Shown here one piece after another: positions 7,690 through 14,894 of a DNA stretch of 55,581 bases (its first letter is position 1; each line of letters starts with the position of its first letter). The DNA is from Novosphingobium sp. (GTDB taxonomy: Bacteria > Pseudomonadota > Alphaproteobacteria > Sphingomonadales > Sphingomonadaceae). The stretch is taken from positions 1 through 55,581 of the forward strand of contig SECS01000007.1 in assembly GCA_004211435.1 (NCBI GenBank), given 5' to 3'. Both the position numbers and the translations under genes were made by a program. The notes below the pieces were generated by a model that saw nothing but the letters and a program-made list of their open reading frames with translations, had not been told where the DNA came from and searched no databases.

Positions 7690-8427
7690 GTGCAGGGTGA
7701 CTATCAGCGACGTTTCGTCGCGTTTCTCGATATCCTGGGGTTCTCGCGACTGGTTCAGCAAGCTGATGACCCGGAACTACGGGATTCGATTGTCGGGGCG
7801 ATCGAAACGATGCGCGAAAGCCTCGCTCCGAATGAGGCTTCGGACTTTCGCGTGACCCAGTTCAGCGACTGCACCGTTCTGTCCGCCGCGCTCTCGGAAT
7901 ACGGCTGCAGCCTCGTAATGACGGGCTCGATCATCCTTGCCACGAACCTTCTCAACCACGGCATGCTCCTACGCGGTGGGCTGGCGGTGGGAAACATGGT
8001 CCACACCGACGAGGTGATGTTCGGACCGGGCTTCCTGGTTGCGCATGCGCAGGACAAGTCCGGAGGCACGCCGAAGATCGCTGTCGACCAATCGCTTGTC
8101 AACGAGATCGCAAGCTGGCCGAACGACTTCGGTCTCGAGACGCTAATCAGAACAGATCCCTACGACCTCTCTCCGATGCTGCACACGCTTGCCGAATTCG
8201 AATCCTACGACGCTGTCCCCCGCGTCGGCCATCCCGTCCGCGATGATGACGCAGCGAGGCTCGCCGAACTCATTGCGAACGAATGCTATGGTCGGGGGCA
8301 TCCGCCTGCGGTCACTGCGAAATGGATCTGGATGGAGCGGTACTGGAACGATTCAGTCCGTCCCAAAGGTATCCTCGCGACGACGGACAACGTCGCGGTT
8401 CGGCTTGGACGTGAGCGAGGGGACTAA
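7690..8427 (+). CDS. Class III nucleotidyl-cyclase-like protein
   Basis: A 245-residue protein starting GTG at 7690 (GGGAG about 10 bp upstream); an ATG at 7654 is an alternative. Three elements fit the class III nucleotidyl cyclase fold: FVAFLDILGFS (residues 9-19, metal-binding D14, compare DIVGFT of cyclases), FSDCTVLS with D60, and RGGLAVG (95-101) before FGPGFLVAHAQDKS. Proteins with FLDILGF, FSD and RGG motifs are widespread and mostly uncharacterised; phage-defence pyrimidine cyclases belong to the same broad superfamily. No transmembrane or TIR effector is adjacent. The nearest gene is a divergent HEPN-like protein. Activity is an inference. Confidence 0.6.
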   Translation: MQGDYQRRFVAFLDILGFSRLVQQADDPELRDSIVGAIETMRESLAPNEASDFRVTQFSDCTVLSAALSEYGCSLVMTGSIILATNLLNHGMLLRGGLAVGNMVHTDEVMFGPGFLVAHAQDKSGGTPKIAVDQSLVNEIASWPNDFGLETLIRTDPYDLSPMLHTLAEFESYDAVPRVGHPVRDDDAARLAELIANECYGRGHPPAVTAKWIWMERYWNDSVRPKGILATTDNVAVRLGRERGD

Positions 8428-8449
8428 GCAGATCCGACCCTCGCCGATG

Positions 8450-9010
8450 TCAGTCGCCGCGATTTAACCACTCAACCTCGAGCGCCGCCCCCTCGCACCA
8501 GGTCGTGATCATCCAGTGCACCTGGTAGAGCTTGTCGAGATCGGCGTGGAAACCGTCGAAGGGCTCGCCGCGTCTCGTCGCAGGGTAGCGGAATCGGTCC
8601 GCGGTCGGATCGAAGGCCTGAACCTCGGCGATCATGGTCTGGACCTTCTGCATGTAGCCATCGTCGTCGTGAAGCCCCAGTTCCCTTCGGGCCGCAAGAA
8701 GACGATCGAAGAGATGATCGAGCCGATGCCCGAGATCTTTGTCGATCCCGCCGGTCACGTCCCTGATCGAAGCCTTCATGGTCAGCTCAAGGCTCTGGCG
8801 CCACAGCATCAGCATCGGATGTACGAGCAGACCCGATAGGTCCCGCCGCGCCAGATCCCAGATCGCCTCGAAGCCGCGCTGGAAGCTGTAGGCCATCATG
8901 TCCCACGATCCCGCCAGCATGTCGTTTGACCGATGGGCCAGAAAGGCTCGTAGCTGCGGTTGGTCCTCGACGATCTCGCCTACCAGCCGTTCACGTAGCT
9001 CGCTCGACAT
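8450..9010 (-). CDS. Uncharacterised helical protein, possibly HEPN-fold
   Basis: A 186-residue all-helical, soluble protein. HPMLMLWRQSLELTMKASIRD (about 64-84), followed by LGHRLDHLFDRLLAARR, resembles a HEPN-like family in which an Arg/Gln-x-x-Leu-Glu-x-x-x-Lys helix precedes a conserved His. It has no signal peptide. It is the middle of three leftward or divergent helical proteins between 6.9 and 9.6 kb. The start MSSELRERL has GAGGG upstream. Function unknown. Confidence 0.5.
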   Translation of the reverse strand: MSSELRERLVGEIVEDQPQLRAFLAHRSNDMLAGSWDMMAYSFQRGFEAIWDLARRDLSGLLVHPMLMLWRQSLELTMKASIRDVTGGIDKDLGHRLDHLFDRLLAARRELGLHDDDGYMQKVQTMIAEVQAFDPTADRFRYPATRRGEPFDGFHADLDKLYQVHWMITTWCEGAALEVEWLNRGD

Positions 9011-9084
9011 CCATCCCCCTCTCTGGTCACCAACGAAGGCCGTTCGACGCGGTCAATCGGCGAAGGGCCAGTCCTCGGCAACCT

Positions 9085-9609
9085 TCAGCTCTGATCCTGC
9101 GCGCGCTCGATCCATTCCTTCGAGATCCCGTGACGCTCCTGGATGGGCTCGAGGAAAGCGTCGACCTCGTCGGACAGCGCCTTGAACAACTCGATCCGGT
9201 CCTCGCACCAGACGATCATTGCGGTCCGGCCTCGCGGGTTCAGGAAGGCGACGTCATTCTGGCGGAAGAAGCGGTGGGCCAGCACGTCCCGATCCTCCTT
9301 CGCCGCCCGAAGTCGGGCCAGCAGGTCCGGCGGAAACCCGTTCAGCGTCTCGAGCTGCCTGAGCATGTTGCCGTAGGTCTTCGCGAGGCCGGACTCATAG
9401 GCGGCATCGAACGCGACCAGCCAGCTCTCCTCGTCCGCGTGCGATCTGCGCGTGTCCAAGGTGTGCATGATGATGACCGCGTTGACCATGCCATGCTCAA
9501 GCACCTGGGCCATATACATGGCCAAGCCGTATCGCGAGTAGACCTCGCGGATCAGCTCCTCGTCGGTGTCGGTCACCGGCCAGATCGAGCCCGGGGCATA
9601 TCCCTGCAA
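9085..9609 (-). CDS. Uncharacterised helical protein with DRDVLAHRF motif
   Basis: A 174-residue helical protein. The N-terminal part, RYGLAMYMAQVLEHGMVNA, and the central AAKEDRDVLAHRFFRQ match a recurrent family with a core L-x-x-(A/L)-x-x-x-RN-x-LAH. Its R-x4-H element resembles the HEPN ribonuclease motif, with D-R-D in place of R-N. It has no membrane segment. The neighbours on the same strand are also uncharacterised. It could be the toxin or sensor part of a defence or toxin-antitoxin unit, but no antitoxin partner is obvious. Confidence 0.5.
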   Translation of the reverse strand: MQGYAPGSIWPVTDTDEELIREVYSRYGLAMYMAQVLEHGMVNAVIIMHTLDTRRSHADEESWLVAFDAAYESGLAKTYGNMLRQLETLNGFPPDLLARLRAAKEDRDVLAHRFFRQNDVAFLNPRGRTAMIVWCEDRIELFKALSDEVDAFLEPIQERHGISKEWIERAQDQS

Positions 9610-9668
9610 TCAGCCTCTCCACCCCAATCGCGGCATGCAGCCGGGGAAGCCGAGCCGGACCGCCCCGG

Positions 9669-10445
9669 TCATATTACCATCCGCACGACATCAGCCCACG
9701 CCGAGATGGTGGAAATGGCCGGCTGCAGGCTGGCGACGATGCCGTCGAAGTTGTCGATCACGTATTTCGTCACCGCGCCGCCAATCGCCGTCACGGAGCC
9801 CGTCGCTAGGTTCTTGGGAGCGTTGGCCGCCTGCTCGCGAATCCAGCCCATGAACCGGCGGAACCTGCTCTCGGCTCGGTCGAGCTTCTCGGGATCGGCG
9901 TCCGCCTCCCGCGATGGCTTCGCCAACTCGGCGCGCACGTCCTCGATGCTTTCCTGGATCTCGCCCAAGTCGAGGTCGTCTTCCAACAATTCGGGCGGGC
10001 GGTTGTGACCCATACCTGGCGAGACGCCGTTCCCGTCCCGCACGATCCGTACCAGCTCGGCGACGTGGCCCTCGATCTGCGATAGCTGGCCGGCGAGGGC
10101 GTCGAGCCGCTCCGAAAGCGGCTCGAGTCTGAAGTCAGGTTCATCCAGACCCTCGTCGTCGCCAAAGTTGACCGGCGCCCAATCATAGGTGCCTTCCTCC
10201 TGGACCAGATCGACCGCTTCCTCGATCTCGTCCTCCTCGGCGTCGGGAAAGGCGGAGCCGATCTCGTCCGAAGCGTCGTATGGTCCGCCCCAGATGTACT
10301 GAAAGCCTCCTTCGCCGCTATCATGGGGGGTATTCTGAGAGGGATCCTCGAAATTCGCGAGGAACCAGTCCCTCATCACCTCGATACGCTCTTCGCGTTC
10401 CAGTCCGTCGAGACTTGGCGGGCTGCTTTCGTTACTTCGGCCCAT
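9669..10445 (-). CDS. Hypothetical protein coupled to the MerR gene
   Basis: A 258-residue protein starting MGRSNESSPP at 10445, overlapping the merR stop by one base (TGATG), so it may be translated with the regulator. The N-terminal part contains FQYIWGGPYDASDEIGS and DWAPVNFGDDEG, a pattern found in a widespread family of unknown proteins. The centre is a coiled-coil-like stretch (LSERLDALAGQLSQIEGHVAELVRIV, about 110-135). The C-terminal part ends in a helical hydrophobic segment (SVTAIGGAVTKYVIDNFDG). This looks like a sensor or scaffold with membrane contact. Function unknown. Confidence 0.6.
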   Translation of the reverse strand: MGRSNESSPPSLDGLEREERIEVMRDWFLANFEDPSQNTPHDSGEGGFQYIWGGPYDASDEIGSAFPDAEEDEIEEAVDLVQEEGTYDWAPVNFGDDEGLDEPDFRLEPLSERLDALAGQLSQIEGHVAELVRIVRDGNGVSPGMGHNRPPELLEDDLDLGEIQESIEDVRAELAKPSREADADPEKLDRAESRFRRFMGWIREQAANAPKNLATGSVTAIGGAVTKYVIDNFDGIVASLQPAISTISAWADVVRMVI

Positions 10446-10852
10446 CAGTTTGGCGCCTCGCCGGCGAACGCTTCGAGGATTCGGCACTCTGCCACGGTGC
10501 CGCCGCCGCAGGTCGTGATCGCGGCGGACAGCTGCCTGCGCAGCGCCTGCAGGTCGGCGATCTTCCGATCGACCTCGACAAGGTGCTGACTGGCGAGATC
10601 GTCAATCTCACCGCAGTCGCGGTCACGCTGCGACGACAGATCAAGCAATGCCCGGACTTCGTCCAGGCTGAAGCCGAGATCCCGGGTTCGTCGAACGAAG
10701 GCGAGCCGGGCTACGTCGTCGGGGCGGTAGGAGCGATAGTTGCCGCCGGTCCGCGCCGGCGGATCGATCAGTCCCGCCCGCTCGTAATAGCGAATGGTCT
10801 CGATCTTGACGCCGGTGGCTGCCGACAGTCGTCCGATGGTCATCGGGGTCAT
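10445..10852 (-). CDS. MerR-family metal-responsive regulator (CadR/PbrR-like)
   Basis: A 135-residue MerR-type regulator. The winged helix is MTIGRLSAATGVKIETIRYYERAGL (4-28), followed by a dimerisation coil. Three cysteines sit as in thiophilic-metal sensors: C80 (RDCGEIDD), C115 (TTCGGG) and C123 (AECRIL), numbered approximately. That favours divalent soft metals such as Cd, Pb, Zn or Hg over Cu(I). It is divergent from a CDF transporter, and the intergenic promoter has the 19-bp spacer and dyad typical of MerR control. The operator resembles the published CadR box, so CadR/PbrR-like is the best guess. Confidence 0.9.
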   Translation of the reverse strand: MTPMTIGRLSAATGVKIETIRYYERAGLIDPPARTGGNYRSYRPDDVARLAFVRRTRDLGFSLDEVRALLDLSSQRDRDCGEIDDLASQHLVEVDRKIADLQALRRQLSAAITTCGGGTVAECRILEAFAGEAPN

Positions 10853-10865
10853 GGCGAAAAACCTC

Positions 10866-10896
10866 TTGAGCCTGTAGCTGCTACAGGGTGCATATA
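10866..10896 (+). promoter_or_regulatory. MerR-type promoter/operator for the metal-resistance operon
   Basis: TTGAGC (-35, 10866-10871) and CATATA (-10, 10891-10896) are 19 bp apart, the overlong spacer that MerR proteins correct by DNA distortion. Between them is the perfect dyad CCTGTAGCTGCTACAGG (10871-10887), with 7-bp arms and a 3-bp centre. It resembles CadR-type operators (CTATAG-n3-CTACAGGGTG). Position and spacing make autoregulation of the divergent merR gene and induction of the CDF gene likely. Confidence 0.85.
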
Positions 10897-10927
10897 GCGT
10901 TCCACCACGATTCGTTCGAGATGGATA

Positions 10928-11572
10928 ATGGCCTGCAGCAGCTGCGCATCCACGAAGCCCGATACAAATAACAGCCCGGCCTGGCGCCGGGTTCTGTGGA
11001 TCGCGCTCGGCATCAACGCGCTGATGTTCGCAGTCGAGATGGCGGCAGGCGTCGCGGGTGGCTCGAAGGCCCTGCAGGCCGACGCGCTCGATTTTCTCGG
11101 CGATTCCGCCAACTACGCCATCAGCCTGGGCGTCGCCGGCATGGCGCTCGCCTGGCGTGCGCGAGCGGCCCTTATCAAGGGCGCGACGCTTGCGCTGCTG
11201 GGTATCTATGTCCTCGCCGCGACGACCTGGGCCATCTGGAACGGTCGGACGCCCGAGGCCGAAGTCATGGGGGTCGTGGGCGTCGTCGCACTCATCGCCA
11301 ATGCGGTCGTAGCGCTGATGCTGTTCCGCTTCCGCGACGGCGACGCCAACATGCGTTCGGTCTGGATATGCTCTCGCAACGACGTCATCGGCAACCTCGC
11401 CGTGGTCATGGCGGCCGCTGGAGTGTTCGGCACCGGCACAGCATGGCCGGACCTTGTCGTAGCCGGCGTGATGGCGGTACTCGGGATCACCGGTGGAGCG
11501 CAGATCGTACTTCAGGCCCGCGGTGAACTGGCCGGCGAGGCGACGATCGGCGATCGGGCAGGAACAGCCTGA
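10928..11572 (+). CDS. CDF-family cation efflux transporter
   Basis: A 214-residue inner-membrane cation diffusion facilitator with about six transmembrane segments. The N-terminus carries CSSC (3-6), a likely metal-binding tail. TM2 holds ADALDFLGDSANYAIS, giving a D-x3-D metal site. The TM5 site that usually reads H-x3-D appears here as CSRND, so the histidine seems replaced; this alignment is by eye. It lacks the long C-terminal cytosolic domain of CzcD/YiiP. It is the first gene behind the MerR-controlled promoter and probably exports Zn, Cd or Co to the periplasm in exchange for protons. Confidence 0.85.
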   Translation: MACSSCASTKPDTNNSPAWRRVLWIALGINALMFAVEMAAGVAGGSKALQADALDFLGDSANYAISLGVAGMALAWRARAALIKGATLALLGIYVLAATTWAIWNGRTPEAEVMGVVGVVALIANAVVALMLFRFRDGDANMRSVWICSRNDVIGNLAVVMAAAGVFGTGTAWPDLVVAGVMAVLGITGGAQIVLQARGELAGEATIGDRAGTA

Positions 11573-11574
11573 CC

Positions 11575-11934
11575 ATGGTCTTGGCTACCCCGCATGCCAT
11601 GACGGTCACCACCGCACTGGCAAAATACCGTGAAGCGAGCGTCTCCGGCGACGTCGCACTTGCATGGGAATCTCTCGAGCATGCGCACATCCTCGCGCAG
11701 CCGCGCCTGGGCGCGCACCTTCGCGTCCACTTCGCGATGCTCGGCTTCTCCATCACGCAGCGCGATCCGGTGGAAGCCGCAGGACAGGTTTTGCGGCTTC
11801 TGCTGGCTCCACTAGGCGCCGCTACCGGCCGGGTCCCGACGGGAAACACCGGCAGGTCCAACGTTTCGGCCTTCGCGCCAATGGCGGTGCCGCCTGAGCT
11901 GCAAGCCTCGAATGTCGAGGATCAGCGGCCATGA
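11575..11934 (+). CDS. DUF3703 family protein
   Basis: A 119-residue soluble protein with the DUF3703 pattern: AWESLEHAHILAQPRLGAH, VHFAMLGFSITQRDPVEAAGQVLRLL and a GNTGRSNVSAFAPMAVPPEL tail. The family is recurrently encoded with CDF and Czc-type metal efflux genes, but its biochemical role is not established. It starts 2 bp after the CDF gene and is probably co-translated. Several His residues and the conserved position suggest a helper in metal handling (inference). Confidence 0.85.
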   Translation: MVLATPHAMTVTTALAKYREASVSGDVALAWESLEHAHILAQPRLGAHLRVHFAMLGFSITQRDPVEAAGQVLRLLLAPLGAATGRVPTGNTGRSNVSAFAPMAVPPELQASNVEDQRP

Positions 11935-12055
11935 TGCGCATCTGTCGATCCTCTGAACGGCGAGGTGCGCTTCAAAATAGCGCTTCGACCAATGTCCATG
12001 TGACTAAGGATCTATTTCCGGTGACAAGCCGCGCGCCCTCGCGTAGGCAGCCCCT

Positions 12056-12388
12056 ATGCTGAGGCGTGGTCTGCTCCTGCTGTGTCTGCTGCTGACGTCG
12101 CTCATGGCGACCTCGGCCGTGCACGCCAATGAGCAATCCCCAGCCCCCGTGATCGACTGTTCGGGCCAGGTCCACGTCGATGGCGACACCGACCAGTCGG
12201 CGCCCGACTCCGATCAGGGCGTACCGCACCATCATACCGGTTGCCACGGTCATGGCACTTTCGACGCTTTCCCGCTCAAGGTCGACGCTATCGGTCTTGA
12301 GCCCGCGACGCGGCTCTTCTTCTTCCCGGCCAGTTCCGTCCGTGCACGCTGGATGGCCGGCCCCGCTCTGCGTCCGCCCATCGCCTGA
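12056..12388 (+). CDS. Exported His-rich small protein of the czc cluster
   Basis: A 110-residue protein with a signal peptide (LLLLCLLLTSLMATSAVHA, cut about residue 25). The mature part carries Cys36-type and HHHTGCHGHG clusters (near 59-68), a plausible periplasmic metal-binding patch. The C-terminus resembles small proteins encoded ahead of czc/cnr operons. The 121 bp before it hold no clear gene. It precedes czcC, with a strong hairpin between them. It may act as a periplasmic metal buffer or sensor; unproven. Confidence 0.7.
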   Translation: MLRRGLLLLCLLLTSLMATSAVHANEQSPAPVIDCSGQVHVDGDTDQSAPDSDQGVPHHHTGCHGHGTFDAFPLKVDAIGLEPATRLFFFPASSVRARWMAGPALRPPIA

Positions 12389-12401
12389 TTGATCGAACCG
12401 T

Positions 12402-12429
12402 CGTCGCCGCGTGCCCCCGCGCGGCGACG
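12402..12429 (+). terminator. Strong intercistronic hairpin before czcC
   Basis: A perfect 10-bp stem CGTCGCCGCG / CGCGGCGACG closes an 8-nt loop, followed by a weak T-rich stretch (TCTTTC). It sits between the His-rich protein gene and czcC. It could be a partial terminator or an mRNA-stability element lowering or separating expression of the two halves of the cluster. Confidence 0.45.
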
Positions 12430-12456
12430 TGACGTCTTTCAATCAGGAATCCCTAA

Positions 12457-13734
12457 ATGCACAGGATCATAGCGGCCGTTTTGGCCGCCACGACATGCGC
12501 GGCCGCCGCGCATGCCCAGGACACGTCGGCTTCGCCGGCGTCGGCGGCCGCCCCTGCGTTCTCCCTGGAGGATGCGGTGTCCGCAGCCGGCGGAAGCGCG
12601 CCGGCGATTGAAGCTGCCGAAGCAGGCGTGACCGCAGCGCAGGCCGGACGCCGCGTCGCCGGCCTGCGCCCCAATCCCACGGTTACCACGCAGGTCGAGA
12701 ACGTTGTCGGTAGCGGCCCCTACAAGGGCTTCGATCAGGCCGAGACCACGGTCAGCTTCGCCGTTCCGATCGAGCTTGGTGGCAAGCGCTCTGCGCGGAT
12801 CGCCGTCGCCGACGCCCAGACGCAACGTGCGCTACTGACTTCGGCGATCACCCAGGCCGACGTGCGGCTGCAGGTGACGCAACTCTACGTCGAGACCGTC
12901 GCCGCGAAGTGGCGCGCCTTCACAGCGCGCGACCAGGCCCGCATCGCGACCGACGCCTTCTCGGCGGCGCGCATCCGCGTCCAGGCGGGCCGCGCCTCGC
13001 CGATCGAGGAGCAGCGCGCCGCGGTCGCCCGGCTCAACGCCGAGGCCGGGGCGGAGCGCGCGCAACGCCTTGCGGACGCCGCCGAGGCGAACCTGGAACG
13101 CCGCGTCGGGCGACAGGTCCATGGCCAACTGGACATGACCGCCCTGGATCGCGTGCCCCCAGTGACCTACGGGCCCATCAGGACACCCGACGCGGCCGGC
13201 ACCCTCACGCTCGCCGCCGCCGACGCCGATCTCGCCTACGCCGACGCTGGCGTACGTCTCGCACGCTCGCAGCGCGTTCCCGACATAAACGTCGGGCCTG
13301 GGCTTCGTCGCCTCGAGGCGACCAACGACACGGCCGCCGTCTTCACGGTCTCGATCCCGATACCGGTCTTCAATTCGGGTCGCGCGGCCGTCGACCAGGC
13401 ATCGGCCGAGCGCAGCCGGGCAGAGGCTCAGCGCCGGGTGACCGCCCTCGATGTCGAACAGCGGATCACCAACGCGCAGGCGGAGGTCGACAACGCCGCG
13501 ACGGCGGCGCGCAACGCCAACGGACCCGCGCTTGCCGCCGCCCAAGAGGCGGCCCGCATCGCGCGCATCGGCTATCGCGAGGGCAAGTTCGGCCAGCTCG
13601 AACTTCTAGATGCGGAACGCACGCTCGCCGAAACGCGCATCGCCGCGATCGACGCGCTCGCCACCTACCACAACGCCAAGGCGCAGCTGGAGCGGCTGAC
13701 CGCACCCGCGCCTACGCCCGAACAGGGGAACTGA
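12457..13734 (+). CDS. czcC: CzcC-type outer-membrane factor (TolC family)
   Basis: A 425-residue TolC-family channel protein of a tripartite heavy-metal efflux pump. Residues 1-21 (MHRIIAAVLAATTCAAAAHAQ) form a signal peptide. The body shows the duplicated long-helix repeats typical of outer membrane factors (FSLEDAVSAAGGSAPAIEAAEA for the first, LTLAAADADLAYADAGVRLARSQRVPDINVG for the second). It ends FGQLELLDAERTLAETRI. It forms the trans-envelope duct for CzcB and CzcA, encoded immediately downstream (2 bp to czcB). The length is normal for the family. Confidence 0.92.
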   Translation: MHRIIAAVLAATTCAAAAHAQDTSASPASAAAPAFSLEDAVSAAGGSAPAIEAAEAGVTAAQAGRRVAGLRPNPTVTTQVENVVGSGPYKGFDQAETTVSFAVPIELGGKRSARIAVADAQTQRALLTSAITQADVRLQVTQLYVETVAAKWRAFTARDQARIATDAFSAARIRVQAGRASPIEEQRAAVARLNAEAGAERAQRLADAAEANLERRVGRQVHGQLDMTALDRVPPVTYGPIRTPDAAGTLTLAAADADLAYADAGVRLARSQRVPDINVGPGLRRLEATNDTAAVFTVSIPIPVFNSGRAAVDQASAERSRAEAQRRVTALDVEQRITNAQAEVDNAATAARNANGPALAAAQEAARIARIGYREGKFGQLELLDAERTLAETRIAAIDALATYHNAKAQLERLTAPAPTPEQGN

Positions 13735-13736
13735 TC

Positions 13737-14891
13737 ATGAGAAATGCCATTCCGGCAGCGCTGACGCTCGCCGTCCTACTCGCTGGCTGCGGATCGAGTT
13801 CGACCCCGCCAGCGCAAGCCCCTTCCGAAGCCGCCAAGGGCCCGGCGCACGAGGAAGAGGAAGGCCAGGTGGAGCTGACCGTCGAGCAGATCCGAAAGGC
13901 CGGGATCGAGGTCGCTAGGGCGATCCGCAGCGGCGGCGGCGCGCTGACGCTGCCCGCGACGATCGAGGGCGACCCACAGGGCACCCAGGTCGTCTCGGCC
14001 GCGATCGGCGGCCGAGTGGTCGCGCTCACCCGCAACCTCGGACAGGCCGTCGGGCGAGGCCAGACGCTGGCAGTGATCGAGAGCCGCGAGGCGGCATCGC
14101 TCAACGCCGAGATCGAGGCCGCACGGGCCCGACTGACGCTCGCGCAGTCGAACCTGACGCGCGAGCAGCGATTGTTCGACCAGAAGGTATCCCCCGAACA
14201 GGATCTGATCGCCGCCCGCACGGCGGCGAGCGAGGCGCGCATCGCGCTGCGCCTTGCCCAGCAGCAGGTCTCAGCGGCGGGCGCCGGTGGCGGCGCCTTG
14301 AACCGCATCGCGATCGTGGCGCCGCTGAGCGGTCAGGTCGTGGCGCGCAACGTCACGCTCGGCCAGACCGTCGCGGCGGATGCCGAGCTGTTCCGCGTCG
14401 CCAACCTGTCCCGCGTATCGGTCAGCCTCGCGCTTTCGCCGGGCGACGCGGGCAAGGTGCGTCCGGGTTCCGAGATCGAGATCGTCTCGGGGGATCGTCG
14501 CTCGGTCGCCCGGGTGGATTTCGTCTCGCCCATCCTCGACGAGGCGACCCGCCTCGCTACGGTCATCGCCGTGATCGACAACGGCTCGGGCCAATGGCGC
14601 GTCGGCGAGCCGGTCACCGCCTCGATCCGCCTGTCGGAGACCAGCGGGAATGGCGGTGCGGGCGGCGTGCTCGTTCCGGCAGGCGCCATCCAGACGGTCG
14701 AGGGCCGCCAGACGGTCTTCGTGCGCAATCAGAAGGGCTTCAAGGCGACTCCGGTCACGGTGGGCCAGCCGAGCGGCGACAACGTCGTCGTCACGTCCGG
14801 GCTGACCGGCAGCGAGCAGGTCGCCACGACCGGCAGCTTCACCCTCAAGGCCGAACTCGGCAAGGGCGAAGCCGAGCATGGGGGCCACTGA
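13737..14891 (+). CDS. czcB: CzcB-type membrane fusion protein (lipoprotein)
   Basis: A 384-residue periplasmic adaptor. The start ATG at 13737 is 2 bp after the czcC stop; the longer open frame to the left is a shadow of czcC. A lipobox LLAGC places the lipidated Cys at residue 18. A charged linker (AHEEEEGQVELTVEQIRKAGI) precedes a barrel-sandwich domain (GGRVVALTRNLGQAVGRGQ), an alpha-hairpin (EAARARLTLAQSNLTREQRL) and beta domains (GQVVARNVTLGQTV). It ends in a short His-containing tail (EAEHGGH), possibly metal-binding. It links CzcA in the inner membrane with CzcC. Confidence 0.92.
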   Translation: MRNAIPAALTLAVLLAGCGSSSTPPAQAPSEAAKGPAHEEEEGQVELTVEQIRKAGIEVARAIRSGGGALTLPATIEGDPQGTQVVSAAIGGRVVALTRNLGQAVGRGQTLAVIESREAASLNAEIEAARARLTLAQSNLTREQRLFDQKVSPEQDLIAARTAASEARIALRLAQQQVSAAGAGGGALNRIAIVAPLSGQVVARNVTLGQTVAADAELFRVANLSRVSVSLALSPGDAGKVRPGSEIEIVSGDRRSVARVDFVSPILDEATRLATVIAVIDNGSGQWRVGEPVTASIRLSETSGNGGAGGVLVPAGAIQTVEGRQTVFVRNQKGFKATPVTVGQPSGDNVVVTSGLTGSEQVATTGSFTLKAELGKGEAEHGGH

Positions 14892-14894
14892 CCC

